A stretch of 64,000 nucleotides of DNA from Hygrophila difformis (lineage: Eukaryota; Streptophyta; Magnoliopsida; Lamiales; Acanthaceae): NCBI GenBank assembly GCA_030278955.1, contig JAOANR010000004.1:19409096-19473095 (forward strand). The letters run 5' to 3'. Positions 1-10,810 of the stretch are shown piece after piece. Each line of letters begins with the position of its first letter. Positions within the stretch are counted from its first letter, which is position 1. Below the pieces are notes generated by a model. That model worked only from the letters and a program-made list of their open reading frames with translations. It was not told the DNA's origin and ran no database searches. The translations under genes were made by a program, and so were the position numbers.

Positions 1-1216
1 TAACAAAGATTCAATTGACTATATTTTAACTTGTATAACTATGATAAAATTTTAATTTAAAATTTTCATGTGAACAGTATCCAATTTTCAATGTTTTAAC
101 ATTTCAAAAACAATGAGTATTTTGGAATGAAAATAATAGGAAGGAGGACAAATAATGGGCCAGGAGTACTATTTTCTTGTTCATTTGTAGTATTTTTTCT
201 TGAGAAGCCGAATTATTCCTTTGTAGTACCACACAATCTAAGATTAATCCCCTCAAAAATCTGATGGACATTGAAGATTTGCTTTTTTCAAAACAAAAAC
301 AGAATTCTGCATGCATACAAAATCCGAAATTTTTACGAAGTCTCATCCCACTCAAACCAACTCATCAATGCTAAAATTAATAATTGTACAACTTTTTTTT
401 ATAAAAAGTGATGTGTCGGCAAAAGTGTGTCGACAAATTAATAATTGTATAACTTTTTAATTAATCAATATCTCAAAATTACAGTTAAATTTATATATTA
501 TGCTTCTCGAAATTGTGTTGGAATTTAAATAACTGGAGAAATAAAATGTAGCTGATAAAATGAACACTTAATTCCCTTCCTACTTTCTAGATATTACAAC
601 TGAAGAAATTTTACAGAAAAGGTAGCTAGTCCTCCACTATCGTTCTGTTCCGTTCCCATTACAATTTCAGCAAAATCTCGCGGAGACATTTTGAGTCATG
701 TAGTCGGCTTGCAATGAAAGAAGAAATGAAACGAAAAAAGAATCGAATAATAGCAATGCAAACGAAACGCAATGTGAAGATTGTTCAAAGGAAGTGCGAA
801 GATTCACACTAACAGAGCATGCATCACATATTTATAAATTAAACGTCTATAAATAAACGTCTGATATATTCACGGAAAAGAGGGACAAGACCAATAATAT
901 ATAGCTCATATATGAGACTGAAGCTATATATAACCTAACCCCCCTCACAAAATTCCATGTTCACCAACAAACTAGCTAGTAATGAACTCTACAAACCACA
1001 ACATACACCACTACTACTACTACTACTACCTCATACTACATGCATGATAAGTCCATACATAAAGTCAACTACCCACAAGCCAGAACTCGTAGTAGTAAGA
1101 CTACTAGTATTATTTATTCCATATACTATGTAGTAGTAGTACATGGTAGTACTTAATTGCTAATCTACTGAACAGACCCTAATATATATTACTAAGACTC
1201 CAAAGTAGGTCGATGA
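1..1216. other. Intergenic, no gene; MITE-like fragment at the edge
   Basis: I see no supported coding sequence here. The first ~115 bases resemble the interior and right part of the small TA-flanked MITE family described at 22.8, 23.7 and 44.6 kb (shared wording around 'ctatattttaacttgtataa'), so a truncated copy probably enters from the left. Short ACT/AGT trinucleotide runs lie at about 1008-1029 and 1130-1140. The part nearest 1216 is expected to hold the 3' UTR of the minus-strand Em-like gene. Confidence 0.5.
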
Positions 1217-1675
1217 TCAGGTGTTCTTGGTGGTGGTCCTGAACTTGGACTCATCGATAGGAATTCCCTCCTCCTCGGCACGCTCCCCACCGGACTTGTC
1301 ATTGGTGCTCAGCCCACCTTTCTTCCCCATCTCCTCGTACCCTTCTGTCCCCAACTGTTCCTTCCGAGTCTGCCCTCCTTTGCTCCTCCCTATATCATTA
1401 GTAGTAGTAGTAGTAGTATTTATATCATTACACATTTACTTGCACATCCCACGTTAACACTACACCTTCCATTCATCATCAGTAAACTAAATCATGTATA
1501 AATACGTGGGCAGGCACTCACTGTACGTTTTTGATTTTATACTGCTATATATATTGTTACCTTCTGCTAGATGTTCTTGGGCCTCGAGGCTTTTGCCGCC
1601 TGTCCCGCCTGGAACCACCGTCTCCCCCTTCTTTGCCCTTTCGTCCAGCTCCTTCCTCTCCTTTGCCGATGCCAT
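1217..1675 (-). CDS. Em-like group 1 LEA protein, two exons, 95 aa
   Basis: Exon 1 is 1675-1561 and exon 2 is 1389-1217, joined by a GT-AG intron (phase 1) holding an AGT repeat. The product is 95 residues, the usual length of Em/GEA proteins. Exon 1 carries the typical opening with [20 protein letters not shown]. Exon 2 carries the group 1 LEA signature [18 protein letters not shown] followed by KGGLST, and ends in TTTKNT. The protein is very hydrophilic, rich in Gly, Glu and Lys, without Cys or Trp. Em proteins accumulate in the cytosol of maturing embryos and protect against water loss (family knowledge). The methionine at 1675 is chosen because the homologous start follows it; an upstream in-frame ATG at 1702 would add nine residues unlike the family. 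Frame and splice sites are intact, so this is probably a working gene. Confidence 0.93.
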
Positions 1676-1734
1676 TATTTTGTTTAGTTTCTGGAAATTC
1701 AAAACTTTACGTACTAACTACTGCAAGATTGATG

Positions 1735-1930
1735 ATCTCTCTCTCTCTCTCTCTTTTTCTTCCTCTGTTTTGATTAATGACGAGTTGAGTGTATAACCTG
1801 GAGTTTAGGAATGGCCGCGTATATATAGGGGAAGAGGAGGGGCAGCGCGCGGTGCTGGGATAACGACAGGTGGCGGAAAGGGGACACGTCGGAGGAAGAG
1901 CGGAATGACACGTGTCTTTGGCGAATGGAG
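1735..1930 (-). promoter_or_regulatory. Em-like gene promoter: TATA box and ABRE/G-box motifs
   Basis: Upstream of the Em-like start (higher coordinates) a TATATATA stretch lies at 1820-1827, about 145 bp before the ATG. A palindromic GACACGTGTC at 1907-1916 contains the G-box CACGTG, and a second ABRE-like ACACGTC lies at 1884-1890. A CT/GA run at about 1735-1757 falls in the expected 5' UTR. ABREs of this type mediate abscisic acid and ABI5/bZIP control of Em genes in other plants; activity here is inferred. Confidence 0.7.
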
Positions 1931-2159
1931 TCTCCAACACTTGTACCGCACTGTGAATTCTGATGAGTTTATCTTCTACACCTCAATTTTAAACGTTATC
2001 ATTTGGTAAAAGTGACCTTTGTCAGAAACCCACCCCAATTAAAAAGTCCTAAAATCCAAATGTTACAACATTTAAAAAAGAAGTAATAGTGTCTGTTACC
2101 CTTCTGGAATTGTACTCACTGTATAAAAAATAACTTTTCTATCCAAAATTACAAAAAAC

Positions 2160-2300
2160 CCTTCGATCGATGTTTCGATCGGTCCGAACCATATATAACC
2201 GATCGAAATGAGTATTTCTTAAGCATGATTAGTTGAGCTTTGATCGGAAGAAAAATTTTCGATCGGCCAATGTGATGGCTTCGATCAAATCGATCGATAC
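2160..2300. repeat. Left GATCGG-rich subterminal repeat zone
   Basis: About ten copies of GATC-centred words (CGATCGATG, CGATCGGTCCG, CGATCGGCC, CGATCGATAC) are packed into 140 bp. The same words recur in the opposite arm at the right end, supporting a subterminal region of one DNA transposon. Confidence 0.6.
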
Positions 2301-3284
2301 TCTAAGAATTATAATTTTTATTGAAAAGTTATTTTATTTTTATTTTCATTACTATATATTATATTATTTAAAATTTTAAATATTATATTTAAATTATATT
2401 ATATTATTTGAAATTGTATATATTATTATTTAATTTTTATATGATATTTATTATATTTTTGGTAAATTTATTTAAAGTAGTAATTATATTTATTATTAAA
2501 ATTATTATTTCTTATTATTATATTTACTATATTATTTTATTTGAAATTGTATATATTATTATTTATCACATTAATTAGTATTATGAAAATCATTATTATT
2601 ATTTTTGATGTATATATTATATAATTATTATTATTTAAATTATATATTACATTTATTATATTTTTGGTATATTTGGACATTTTAAAGTATTAATTATATT
2701 TATTATACCAATAATTATATTATTGGTATTATTATAATTATTATTAAAATTCTTATTTTTTATTATTATATTTACTATATATTATATTATTTGAAATTGT
2801 ATATATTATTATTTCTAATATTAATTAGTATTATCAATATCATTATTAATATTTGTGATATATTATTATATAATTATTATTAGTTAAATTATATATTCTA
2901 TTTATTATATTTTTTGTATATTTGGACATTTTAAAGTATTAATTATATTTATTATACCAATAATTATATTATTGGTATTATTATGATTATTATTAAAATT
3001 CTTATTTTTTATTATTATATTTACTATATATTATATTATTTGAAATTGTATATATTATTATTTCTAATATTAATTAGTATTATCAATATCATTATTAATA
3101 TTTGTGATATATTATTATATAATTATAATTATTTAAATTATATATTCTATTTATTATATTTTTTGTATAATTGGACATTTTAAAGTATTAATTATATTTA
3201 TTATACCAATAATTATATTATTGGTATTATTATGATTATTATTTAAATTATTATTTTAGTATTATTATATTTACTATATATTAT
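2300..3284. repeat. AT-rich tandem array, ~249-bp unit
   Basis: The word 'tttggacattttaaagtatt' begins near 2672, 2921 and 3170 (the last with one change), giving a period of 249 bp. The intervening sequence repeats almost exactly, including 'taccaataattatattattggta', itself a small palindrome. A more degraded unit precedes it from about 2440. The array is almost pure A/T and stops at the Copia LTR at 3285. No coding sequence is credible here. Confidence 0.85.
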
Positions 3285-4125
3285 TGACAGGCCCAAGCTA
3301 ATAAGTAAAACCCTGTATGCGTTGTTTGAGCGTAGTCTCAACAACCTGCAAATCACAATCAGAGGCAGACACAAACAGAGTACGGAAATAAACATAAGAA
3401 CACCAAGAATTTGGTTACCCAGTTCGATCCACTGATCTACGTCTGGGGGCTCCAAGCCAGGTTTTCACTAGATTCACACAAACGATTGAATCACACATCA
3501 ATACACCTTACACATCATTCCATTCCGATGAAATTCTCTATCTAATCAACCTAGACTACAGAAAACACATGGGAGCATCAACTATCTACCCAAATGCAAG
3601 CAATTCACTAGCAGATGCTAAGGTGGTGTTTGTAGAATCCTAGTTACTCAACAAATCAAGCGCGATGGTGATAAAAACACCCAAACTAAGCACAAGTTGT
3701 GTTTACTAGAGATATGCCAAGAAATGCATAAACACAAACTCAAATCCCCATAAGAATGCAGCAGTCAGAACAAGAAAGAAATACCCAGCTGTAGAATGGT
3801 TGTTTCTGCCTACTGTCAACAACGAACTGGGGGGATTATGGCTCCAGCTTCCCTTAGATCACCATGGCAGAGAAGGACCTCTTCAATATGCTCTATTTTC
3901 TATCCTTTGTGGCTGGAATAAGTCTTAAGAAGAATGGATGTCGAAAACAGGTATTTATAGATGTGCAAGGCCCATTAAAAAACCCTAAAAGCCTGCTAAG
4001 GGAAGTGGCCACGTCACTGTCCTTTCTGTACTTTCCAGTTGTGCAGAGTACTCGTTGTTGGAGGGTTGTCTCAACATCGGCGTAACAACGAACATCTTCA
4101 CAACACACAGGATATTTCCTTAACA
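3285..4125 (-). repeat. Copia 3' LTR, complete, 841 bp
   Basis: It is bounded by TG...CA read on the minus strand, preceded by a purine tract complementary to 4126-4138 and ending at the junction with the AT-rich array at 3284. It carries short terminal inversions only. Small open frames inside it (for example 3893-4156) are shadows with no family match. Confidence 0.85.
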
Positions 4126-5015
4126 ATCTCCCCCTTTGTGGAGATGATCGGGTCAAGCATCAAACAGATGTAAAGTACATGACATAACACCAAATATCAA
4201 AAAAAATGATATGAACATAATAGGACCATGATATCACCAGAAAACATGCATCAAGATATATGAATATATCAGAATATGCATACCACAGTCTCAGAATGCC
4301 ATAAGAGATATATCAAGAAGATTAGGCATATATCAAGAAGTTGTTCCTGAGTTGTTAAGACAACGAATCCTTTCCACTGTACTCCCCCTTGCTTGGCAGA
4401 TCATTATGTCTCCTCAAAATCGTTCTCCCCCTCAGATTCATCATCAAAAGAATTCGGGAGCAACATATTGGCTTGATGGAACTTACTTTACTAGATCATT
4501 ATCTCTTGATTCATCTCGGTCAACACAGCCATTGTTGTGTGGATGTTCCAACAATGCAATAACAACTTGAAAATGGCGACGAGTAGACTAAAAGGAAAAC
4601 CAATATCCACTATTCTCCCCCTTAATCAATCAGAGAAGTGTGCCAAATAAAATCGATGAAAACTGAGAACCACACTAAGTTGGGCAAATAGATAATCATG
4701 AAAACCATGCCCAACAAACTTCTCATCCATTCAGCAAGATGAATTACCCTTGTTTGTTCCTCCAGGGTCTGGATCACCAATAAACGTTTGTTTGCTTTTA
4801 GCAAAATTTCCAGTACATCGTTGTTTCAACATCATTCGAACAACTCCAGAAGCAGTGCCATCTTGAGTCAATAAAGCTTCTTCCACAAATTTCTCCAAGA
4901 TATAATAATTGTTAGAAGAACGAATACCCTTCATCATACAATTCTGAGATGCATTAACAACATCCTTCAATTGACCATGATTTGTGCCTTTCTGAGCAGT
5001 ATTTTCAACCAAGCA

Positions 5016-6090
5016 TTATTTTACTATCTTGTTCTTTGGAATCCACATCATCTTGATTTTAACTTGTCTCTGTAGTTCGAGGGATGGCCAAAGAACTGGT
5101 CGACCACCAAGAATTTCTCTAGAAAGCTTCATACAGATATCAGACGAATGACCTTGAAATTTGCAATATGCACAATCTTTGCTTTTCTTTGGAGATTTCA
5201 CTCATTCTTTGGTTCTTTTGAAGTGCCTTCAGCAAGTGTACCTGCACTCTCAAAAGTGGTTACAGCTTTCTGTGTTGATGGTGTGTTGTGCTGATAACCA
5301 ATTCCAGTTAAGTCAAGGATATGCTTTCCTTTAGAATAAATTTCATCAAGTTTCTCCTTCCCTCTGATCATTCCTTCAAGTCTTTGAATCTTGGAGATAA
5401 GTTGAGCATTTTCTTCCTTCAGATTATCCCTCTCAACAAATATAGTAGCAATAGATCTCTTCAGCTCAAGAATTTCAGCATCTTTCTCATCAATGGTAAT
5501 CAATAGATCTCCTTTCTGATTAAGTAGCTTCTTTTTCTCCGCAACAGAACATGCATGATCCTCTTTCACAGTTTCAAAACCTGCAAGAAGTTCTTCATAA
5601 TCATATTCACTTCCTTCACTATCAGATTCATGAGATTCTGTGTCAGATAGATGTTCAGACTGGGATTCAGTGGTTGTTTGAACAACATCCTGAATAGTGA
5701 AGGCCACAACTCCTCCTTGAGCAGCTTCCAAAGCATGCCAAGCTTCATGAGCTGTAGTGCAGTTAGAGATCATGTGGTATTAAGATTCATTGACTGCACT
5801 AAACAGACAATTCAGGGCAATGGCATTTCCTTTTTGTCGACTCTTTTCTGATGCAGTCATTTCTGCCAGAGTAGATGGGACATGAGTAGCCGTAGCAGCA
5901 GTTGTTTCAGTGGCGGGTATGCGAATCTCCTTCATTGGTTGTTCCCAGGGTGTCAGAACAACATTCCAAGCCTCTTTGCTTACTGACTAAATGAATATCC
6001 TCATGCGATTCTTCCAATAAGAGTAATTTGAACCATCAAAGTAAGGAGGCCTTGAGATTACCACCTTCTCGATTCATTTTGGACCGAACT
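5016..6090 (-). pseudogene. Copia gag remnant with zinc knuckle
   Basis: Read on the minus strand from about 6090, one frame gives the Copia gag opening PPYFDGSNYSYWKNRM, then a TAG stop, SVSKEAWNVV and, further on, a TAA stop before an open stretch (5773-5198) with TTAHEAWHALE, an acidic Ser/Asp region and a coiled coil. A frameshift near 5200 leads to a zinc knuckle CAYCKFQGHSSDIC (C-x2-C-x4-H-x4-C) at 5174-5133. The order (UBN2-type gag, coiled coil, CCHC) is normal for Copia capsid proteins. With two stops and a frameshift it cannot make a full Gag, so the copy would have depended on proteins from relatives. Confidence 0.85.
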
Positions 6091-6124
6091 CAGATAAATT
6101 TTAGAGCCCCGCTCTGATACCAAT

Positions 6125-6812
6125 TGACAGGCCCAAGCTAATAAATAAAACCTTGTATGCGTTGTTTGAGCGTAGTCTCAACAACCTGCAAACCACAACC
6201 AGAGGCAGACACAAACAGAGTGCAGAAATAAACATAAGAACACCAAGAATTTGGTTACCCAGTTCGATCCACTGATCTACGTCTGGGGGCTCCAAGCCAG
6301 GTTTTCACTAGATTCACACAAACGATTGAATGACACATCAATACACCTTACACATCCTTCCATTCCGATGAACTTCTCTATCTAATCGACCTAGACTAGA
6401 GAAACACATGGGAGCATCAACTATCTACCCAAATTTAAGCAATTCACTAGCAGATGCTGAGGTGGTGTTTGTAGAATCCTAGCTACTCAACAAATCAAGT
6501 GCGATGGTGATAAAAAAACACCCAAACTAAGCACAAGTTGTGTTTACTAGAGATATGCCAAGAAATGCATAAACACAAACTCAAATCCCCATAAGAATGC
6601 AGCAGTCAGAACAACAAAGAAATACCCAGCTGTAGAATGGTTGTTTCTGCGTACTGTCAACAACGAACTAGGGGGATTATGGCTCCAGCTTCCCTTAGAT
6701 CACCATCGCAGAGAAGGACCTCTTCAATATGCTCTATTTTCTATCCTTTGTGGCTGGAATAAGTCTTAAGAAGAATGGAGGACGAAAACAAGTATTTATA
6801 GATGTGCAAGGA
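6125..6812 (-). repeat. Copia 5' LTR, outer end lost
   Basis: It matches 3285-3980 nearly base for base, then leaves homology after 'gatgtgcaagg' at 6811. The next bases 'acgaaaacagcttcccgg' are unrelated to the LTR, apart from repeating 'ggacgaaaac' seen 30 bp earlier, which suggests a small slip or end-joining at the break. The primer-binding site lies directly inside it at 6111-6122. Confidence 0.85.
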
Positions 6813-7660
6813 CGAAAACAGCTTCCCGGCTGGATCGTGGGCACGAATGGATAATGGAATTGTTCGTTATAATTTGTAGACGGTTGTGGAACGTCTGTAC
6901 CTAAAAAAATTATTTAACATATAACGACGACACGTATTAATATTCATTAACATGTAATGGCACCTCCCAAATAATCAAAATTAAGACATATAGAAAAGCT
7001 TACGGTTCATGTCTTCCGGATCTCTATTACCAGTGGTGGAATCGCCCTCAAACCAATTGGAACCGAACCAAGACATTGTTCTGTCTAAAATAATACACAT
7101 GTCATCAATTTGATTCACAAAACTAATTTTAATAACAATAATATAACAATAACTGTATACATTTGTTATTTTTTTATACCCAAAATTTTTAATATAACGA
7201 AATATGCTTATAATTACTTTAACATTTCTAAGTATAAATAACAACAATTTCAAATTAATTACAAACTAAATTAATCACCGTTTAATTTACTAAATTTAAA
7301 ATTAATTAACCTACAAATTAAATTTAAATGCAAACAGAAAACTTTACTAACATTAGTGGTAAATCTATCATCGCATCTACACTTCTTAAAACAAAATCTT
7401 TAGAGTATATTTCAAAACATAAACAAAAATAAACATTTCTTAATTATAAAAATAATTCGACCATAACTTACACAATAGAAACTTAGAAACTTACGAGTTA
7501 TCCAAAATGACACAGGATCCAGGACTTTAAAGAACCACAGTAGCAATTTCAAGAAGCATAAAATATATTATCTAAATGCAACTTGAAGAAGTAGTGGAGC
7601 AAAGAAGAGATGAAGTTTCGTTTGTGAATCTAGATCTGAGATGCAAAATATATTATTTGA
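6813..7660. other. Interior of CACTA-like element, no gene recognised
   Basis: AT-rich sequence between the truncated LTR and the right subterminal repeats. The only open frame of interest is on the minus strand at 6981-7253, ending in a hydrophilic segment with SWFGSNWFEGDSTTGN; I do not recognise it and it may be a transposase scrap. Confidence 0.4.
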
Positions 7661-7669
7661 GCTGTCCAC

Positions 7670-7950
7670 CAATAATTGAGCTGTCCCCAGCTGTCCACCA
7701 ATAATTGAGCTTCGATCGGCTATTTAACAGTTCGATCGGCCCGATCTATATAAAATGGATGATCGAAGTTCAAATCTCACTTCCAACTTCGATCGGCAAT
7801 TTTTGCTTCGGTCGGCTATTTTAAAGACCGATCGAACCTCCAATAGAGCCGACCGAAGTCTCTTAATTATGTTTAATTATGTTAATCAGCTACGCAGTTC
7901 GATCGGCTTTTTATTGTTCGATCGGTCCGATCGATGTCTTCGATCGAAGG
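7670..7950. repeat. Right GATCGG-rich subterminal repeat zone
   Basis: Many copies of TTCGATCGGC, CCGATCGAA and CGATCGGTCCGATC occur in both orientations. A 20-odd base unit around 'agctgtccaccaataattga' is also duplicated at about 7660-7710. This zone mirrors 2160-2300 and ends at the inverted terminal sequence near 7994. Confidence 0.6.
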
Positions 7951-8096
7951 ATTTTTTTGACATTTCGGGTAGAAAAGTTATCTTTTAAGCGGTGGGTGTA
8001 TAAAAGTTTTTTACTATCCCTGACATGGTACTGCGGTTTGCGCCCCTTTAAAGAAAGGGAGTAGCAAGTTTCTTTGCTTCGTGTCTAGTGTCAATT

Positions 8097-10360
8097 ATGC
8101 AGCAACATTAAATATCTTGAGGCAGAAAAAGGTGATTTATTCACTGCAAGATTTGCAGACTGTCATTTTGATGAAACTCAATTCCCGAGATTATGGGGAG
8201 GAAAATATCAACTGAAAAAGGCAATATCTTGGCAAAGTCTATTTGATTTCCTTGATCCCCGTACAAGGCAATGTGAACATGAAGTTCAAAGAATTGTACA
8301 TTTATATGGAAATGCAAATCAATTACCCAATGTTTTTAATGATGCTGCTAAAGTCACAAAATCATATATTGTAGCATCAAATGCACCGTCTAATATAAAT
8401 GTCTCGGAAGGGCAAATTCCGAGTGTAAATGAACCTACTTCACGCCTGAAGCGTGGTAGGCTTCGCTTTGGGTTCCAATGATAAAATTCCAGTAAGAAGA
8501 AAATTATCCATGTGGGTGATATCAATCACTGATTATACTTTTGATGGAGCAATTGATTCAATGCCTGAAGAAGTTGAACCTGAAAATATTCAACCAAATG
8601 AAAATGAAGTTATTGAAACTTAATTCATTTATATCAACTCTGGGAAATGTTGGAACCGAATAGAAACAAACGTTATAATGCTTTTGCATACAACGTTGCA
8701 CTCGATGCAATGAAAAATTACGAGGATCCTGAATCAAGATCAGTTGAAGAATGTTGGAAAAGAAATGATGGGCCAAAATGGAAAGATACGATTTAGTCTG
8801 AACTAGATCACCGAATAAACGATAAGTATTCGACCATATTGTCCCACACCAGAAAATGTGAAACCTGTTGGCTACAGACGGGTGTTTGTTAGAAAAAGAA
8901 ATGAAAATAATGAAATTGCCAAATATAAGGCAAGGCTTGTAGCCCAAGGTTTTTCCCAAAGACCGGGAATTGATTTTGAAGAAACATATCCCCCAGTTAT
9001 GGATAGAATAACATTCAGGGTACCTCATGAGCCTGGCAGTACGAGAAAATCTTGACATGAGACTGGTGGATGTTGTTACTTCATATTTATAAGGCTCATT
9101 GAAAAATGATATTTATATGAAAATACCTTAAGGGTTTAAGTTACCTAGGTCTTATAACTCAAAACCCAGATAAACTTATTCCATCATATTGCAAAAATCC
9201 TTATATGTGCTCAAGCAATCTGGCCGAATATGCTATAACCGCCTCAGTGAAAGTTTGATAAAGGAAGGTTATACAAATGACCCTATCAGTCCTTGTGTAT
9301 TTATAAAGAAAAATAGGTCAGAATTTGTGATCGTCGTAGTCTATGTTGACGATTTAAATTTAATTGGAACTCCTGAAGAGTTGAAAAAGGTAGTTGAATA
9401 TCTGAAAAAGGAGTTCGAAATCAAGAATTTCGGGAAAATGAAATTTTGCTTGGCCTACAAATTTAGCATTTGGAAAATGGCATATTTGTTCATCATTCAG
9501 CTTATGCCCAAAGGCACTAAATCAATTTCAAATGTATTATGCTCATCCGCTAAGTAATCCAATGGTCGTTCGGGCACTTAATCCTGCAAATGATGCATTT
9601 AGGCTGAAAGAAGATACTGAAGAGCAACTTGGCCCAGAAATGCTATATTTAAACGCAATTGGCGCGTTAATGTATATTGCAAATAGCACGCGACCTGATA
9701 TGGCGTTTGCATTTAATTTACACGCAAGATTTAGTGCTTGCCCTACTCAACGACATTGGAAAGGCATAAAACACATTTTTCGCTATCTTCGATGAACAAT
9801 TTATCTTGGGTTATTTTACCTAAAAACTCACGACATGAGTTAATCGGCTATGCCGATACAGGTTAGTTGTCACACACACACAGAGCCAAATCTCAAACTG
9901 GCTGTATCTTTACTTTTGGCGAAACTGTCATCTCTTGGACGTCAATGAAGCAGACTTTAACTTATAGTATTTTTTCTAATCATGCCGAAATATTAGAAAT
10001 CCATGAGGCAAGTCGAGAATGTGTTTGGTTGAAGTCAACGACTCAACATACATTGAAAAATTGCGGTTTAATCATTGAACCAGAAATCCCTCCAACAAGT
10101 TTATTTAAAAATAATTCAGCTTCTGTAGACCAATTGAAAGGATGATATATCAAAAGAGATAGAACGAAGCATATTTCACCAAAATTCTTCTATGCTCGCG
10201 ATTTTCAAAAGAATGGTGAAATTGATGTGCAACAAATTCGTTCAGAGAATAATTTAGCGGATCTATATACTAAGGCATTGCCAACAGCGACATTCGAGAT
10301 CCAAAGCTCGTGAAGAAAATTGGAATGCGGCGGCTTCGAGATTTAAAATGATATCAAAAT
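8097..10360 (+). pseudogene. Decayed Copia pol (integrase C-terminus, RT, RNase H)
   Basis: In-frame pieces separated by stops and shifts follow Copia order. From 8110 a segment reads DLFTARFADCHFDETQFP and LDPRTRQCEHEVQRIVHL, the region joining integrase to reverse transcriptase. The RT opens near 8858 with [19 protein letters not shown] and [12 protein letters not shown]. The catalytic motif YVDD lies at 9342-9353. RNase H follows (ADTG near 9850, SQTGCIFTFGETVISWTS at about 9890-9950) and the tail NLADLYTKALP at about 10255. At least five stops or frameshifts are visible, so nothing is made from it. Protease, gag and the 5' LTR are absent: the CACTA-like element ends about 100 bp upstream. 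Confidence 0.9.
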
Positions 10361-10785
10361 CAAGGGGAGCAATGAATACAATAATATTGTACTATTTTTC
10401 CTTCATTAGGATTTTTTCCACTAGGTTTTCTTCCTAGTAAGATTTTAACGAGACATGTTCTTTGTATTTGAGACATTTAAGATGGAGTGTTTAAAAGTAT
10501 TACTATTTTTATAAAACAAGTGACGTGAATGTCTCTAGAAAAACTCATTTTTTAAAATTCTAATAAAGCGGCTATTATACACACGTGGGTGTTTTGGGAA
10601 TAAATTATATGTTATATATACATATATTTGCAGTCTCAAAGATATGAACAATTGATTACTTCCTCTTATGTTGTCTCTTTATATCTATCTTATTCTCCTT
10701 TGTCATTTCTGTGCATTGTTACTTCCTTATATTTACTCAATATACAATCATATATAAATAAAGTATAATTGAGCTAATAGGCATA
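10361..10785 (+). repeat. Copia purine tract and start of 3' LTR, interrupted by Helitron
   Basis: A purine-rich stretch 'aatcaaggggagca' follows pol and is followed by 'ttgtactatttttccttc', 'ttttccactaggttttcttcctag' type wording and 'gattttaacgagaca', which are typical of plant Copia 3' LTR starts. The LTR is entered near 10373. It has no recognisable end before the Helitron 5' terminus at 10786, so the Helitron probably landed in or just after it. Confidence 0.65.
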
Positions 10786-10810
10786 TCTATTAATACTATA
10801 TAAATGGGAG
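10786..10810 (+). repeat. Helitron 5' terminus
   Basis: The sequence begins TC at 10786-10787 after A, with TCTATTAATACTATATAAAT, matching the 'TCTAT..TACTATATAAA' pattern of plant Helitron 5' ends. No terminal inverted repeat is present, as expected. Confidence 0.75.

Larger units (their letters stand above)
3285..6812 (-). mobile_element. Non-autonomous Copia LTR retrotransposon, 5' LTR truncated
   Basis: Two direct repeats start TGACAGGCCC at 3285 and 6125. On the minus strand the right copy is the 5' LTR and is followed at 6122-6111 by TGGTATCAGAGC, the usual Copia primer-binding site complementary to initiator tRNA-Met. The left copy is the 3' LTR (3285-4125, 841 bp); its minus-strand start TGTTAAGG follows the purine tract AAAGGGGGAGAT. 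The right LTR matches only to about 6811, so about 150 bp of its outer end is missing. Only about 2 kb lies between the LTRs: a gag remnant and no integrase, RT or RNase H. The two LTRs are highly similar, so the insertion is fairly recent compared with other elements here. Confidence 0.9.
2117..7994. mobile_element. CACTA-like DNA transposon, non-autonomous, with nested insertions
   Basis: The left end reads CACTGTATAAAAAATAAC from 2117. The right end, reverse-complemented from 7994, reads CACCGCTTAAAAGATAAC. The match continues inward for about 50 bases through 'AACTTTTCTA-CC' and 'AAAAAA-CCTTCGATCGA'. Both subterminal zones (about 2160-2300 and 7670-7950) are crowded with direct and inverted CGATCGG / CGATCGA motifs, as expected of CACTA subterminal repeats that bind transposase. 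I found no clear 3-bp target duplication (act on the left, ggt on the right) and no transposase. It contains the 249-bp AT-rich array and a younger Copia insertion. Assignment rests on ends plus subterminal repeats; a Mutator-like element is the main alternative. Confidence 0.5.

Noticed and set aside
1221..1796. Plus-strand open frames of 71-100 codons over the Em-like gene
   Set aside because: They run antisense to well-supported Em exons, are low-complexity Ser/Leu/Pro frames and match no family.
4622..5012. Extra protein domains between gag and the 3' LTR of the Copia derivative
   Set aside because: The frames have no integrase, protease or RT motif; they look like decayed internal sequence.
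9532..9795. Possible separate gene starting at 9532
   Set aside because: Its sequence (NAIGALMYIANSTRPDMAF) is the normal Copia RT-RNase H connection, simply in another frame after a shift.
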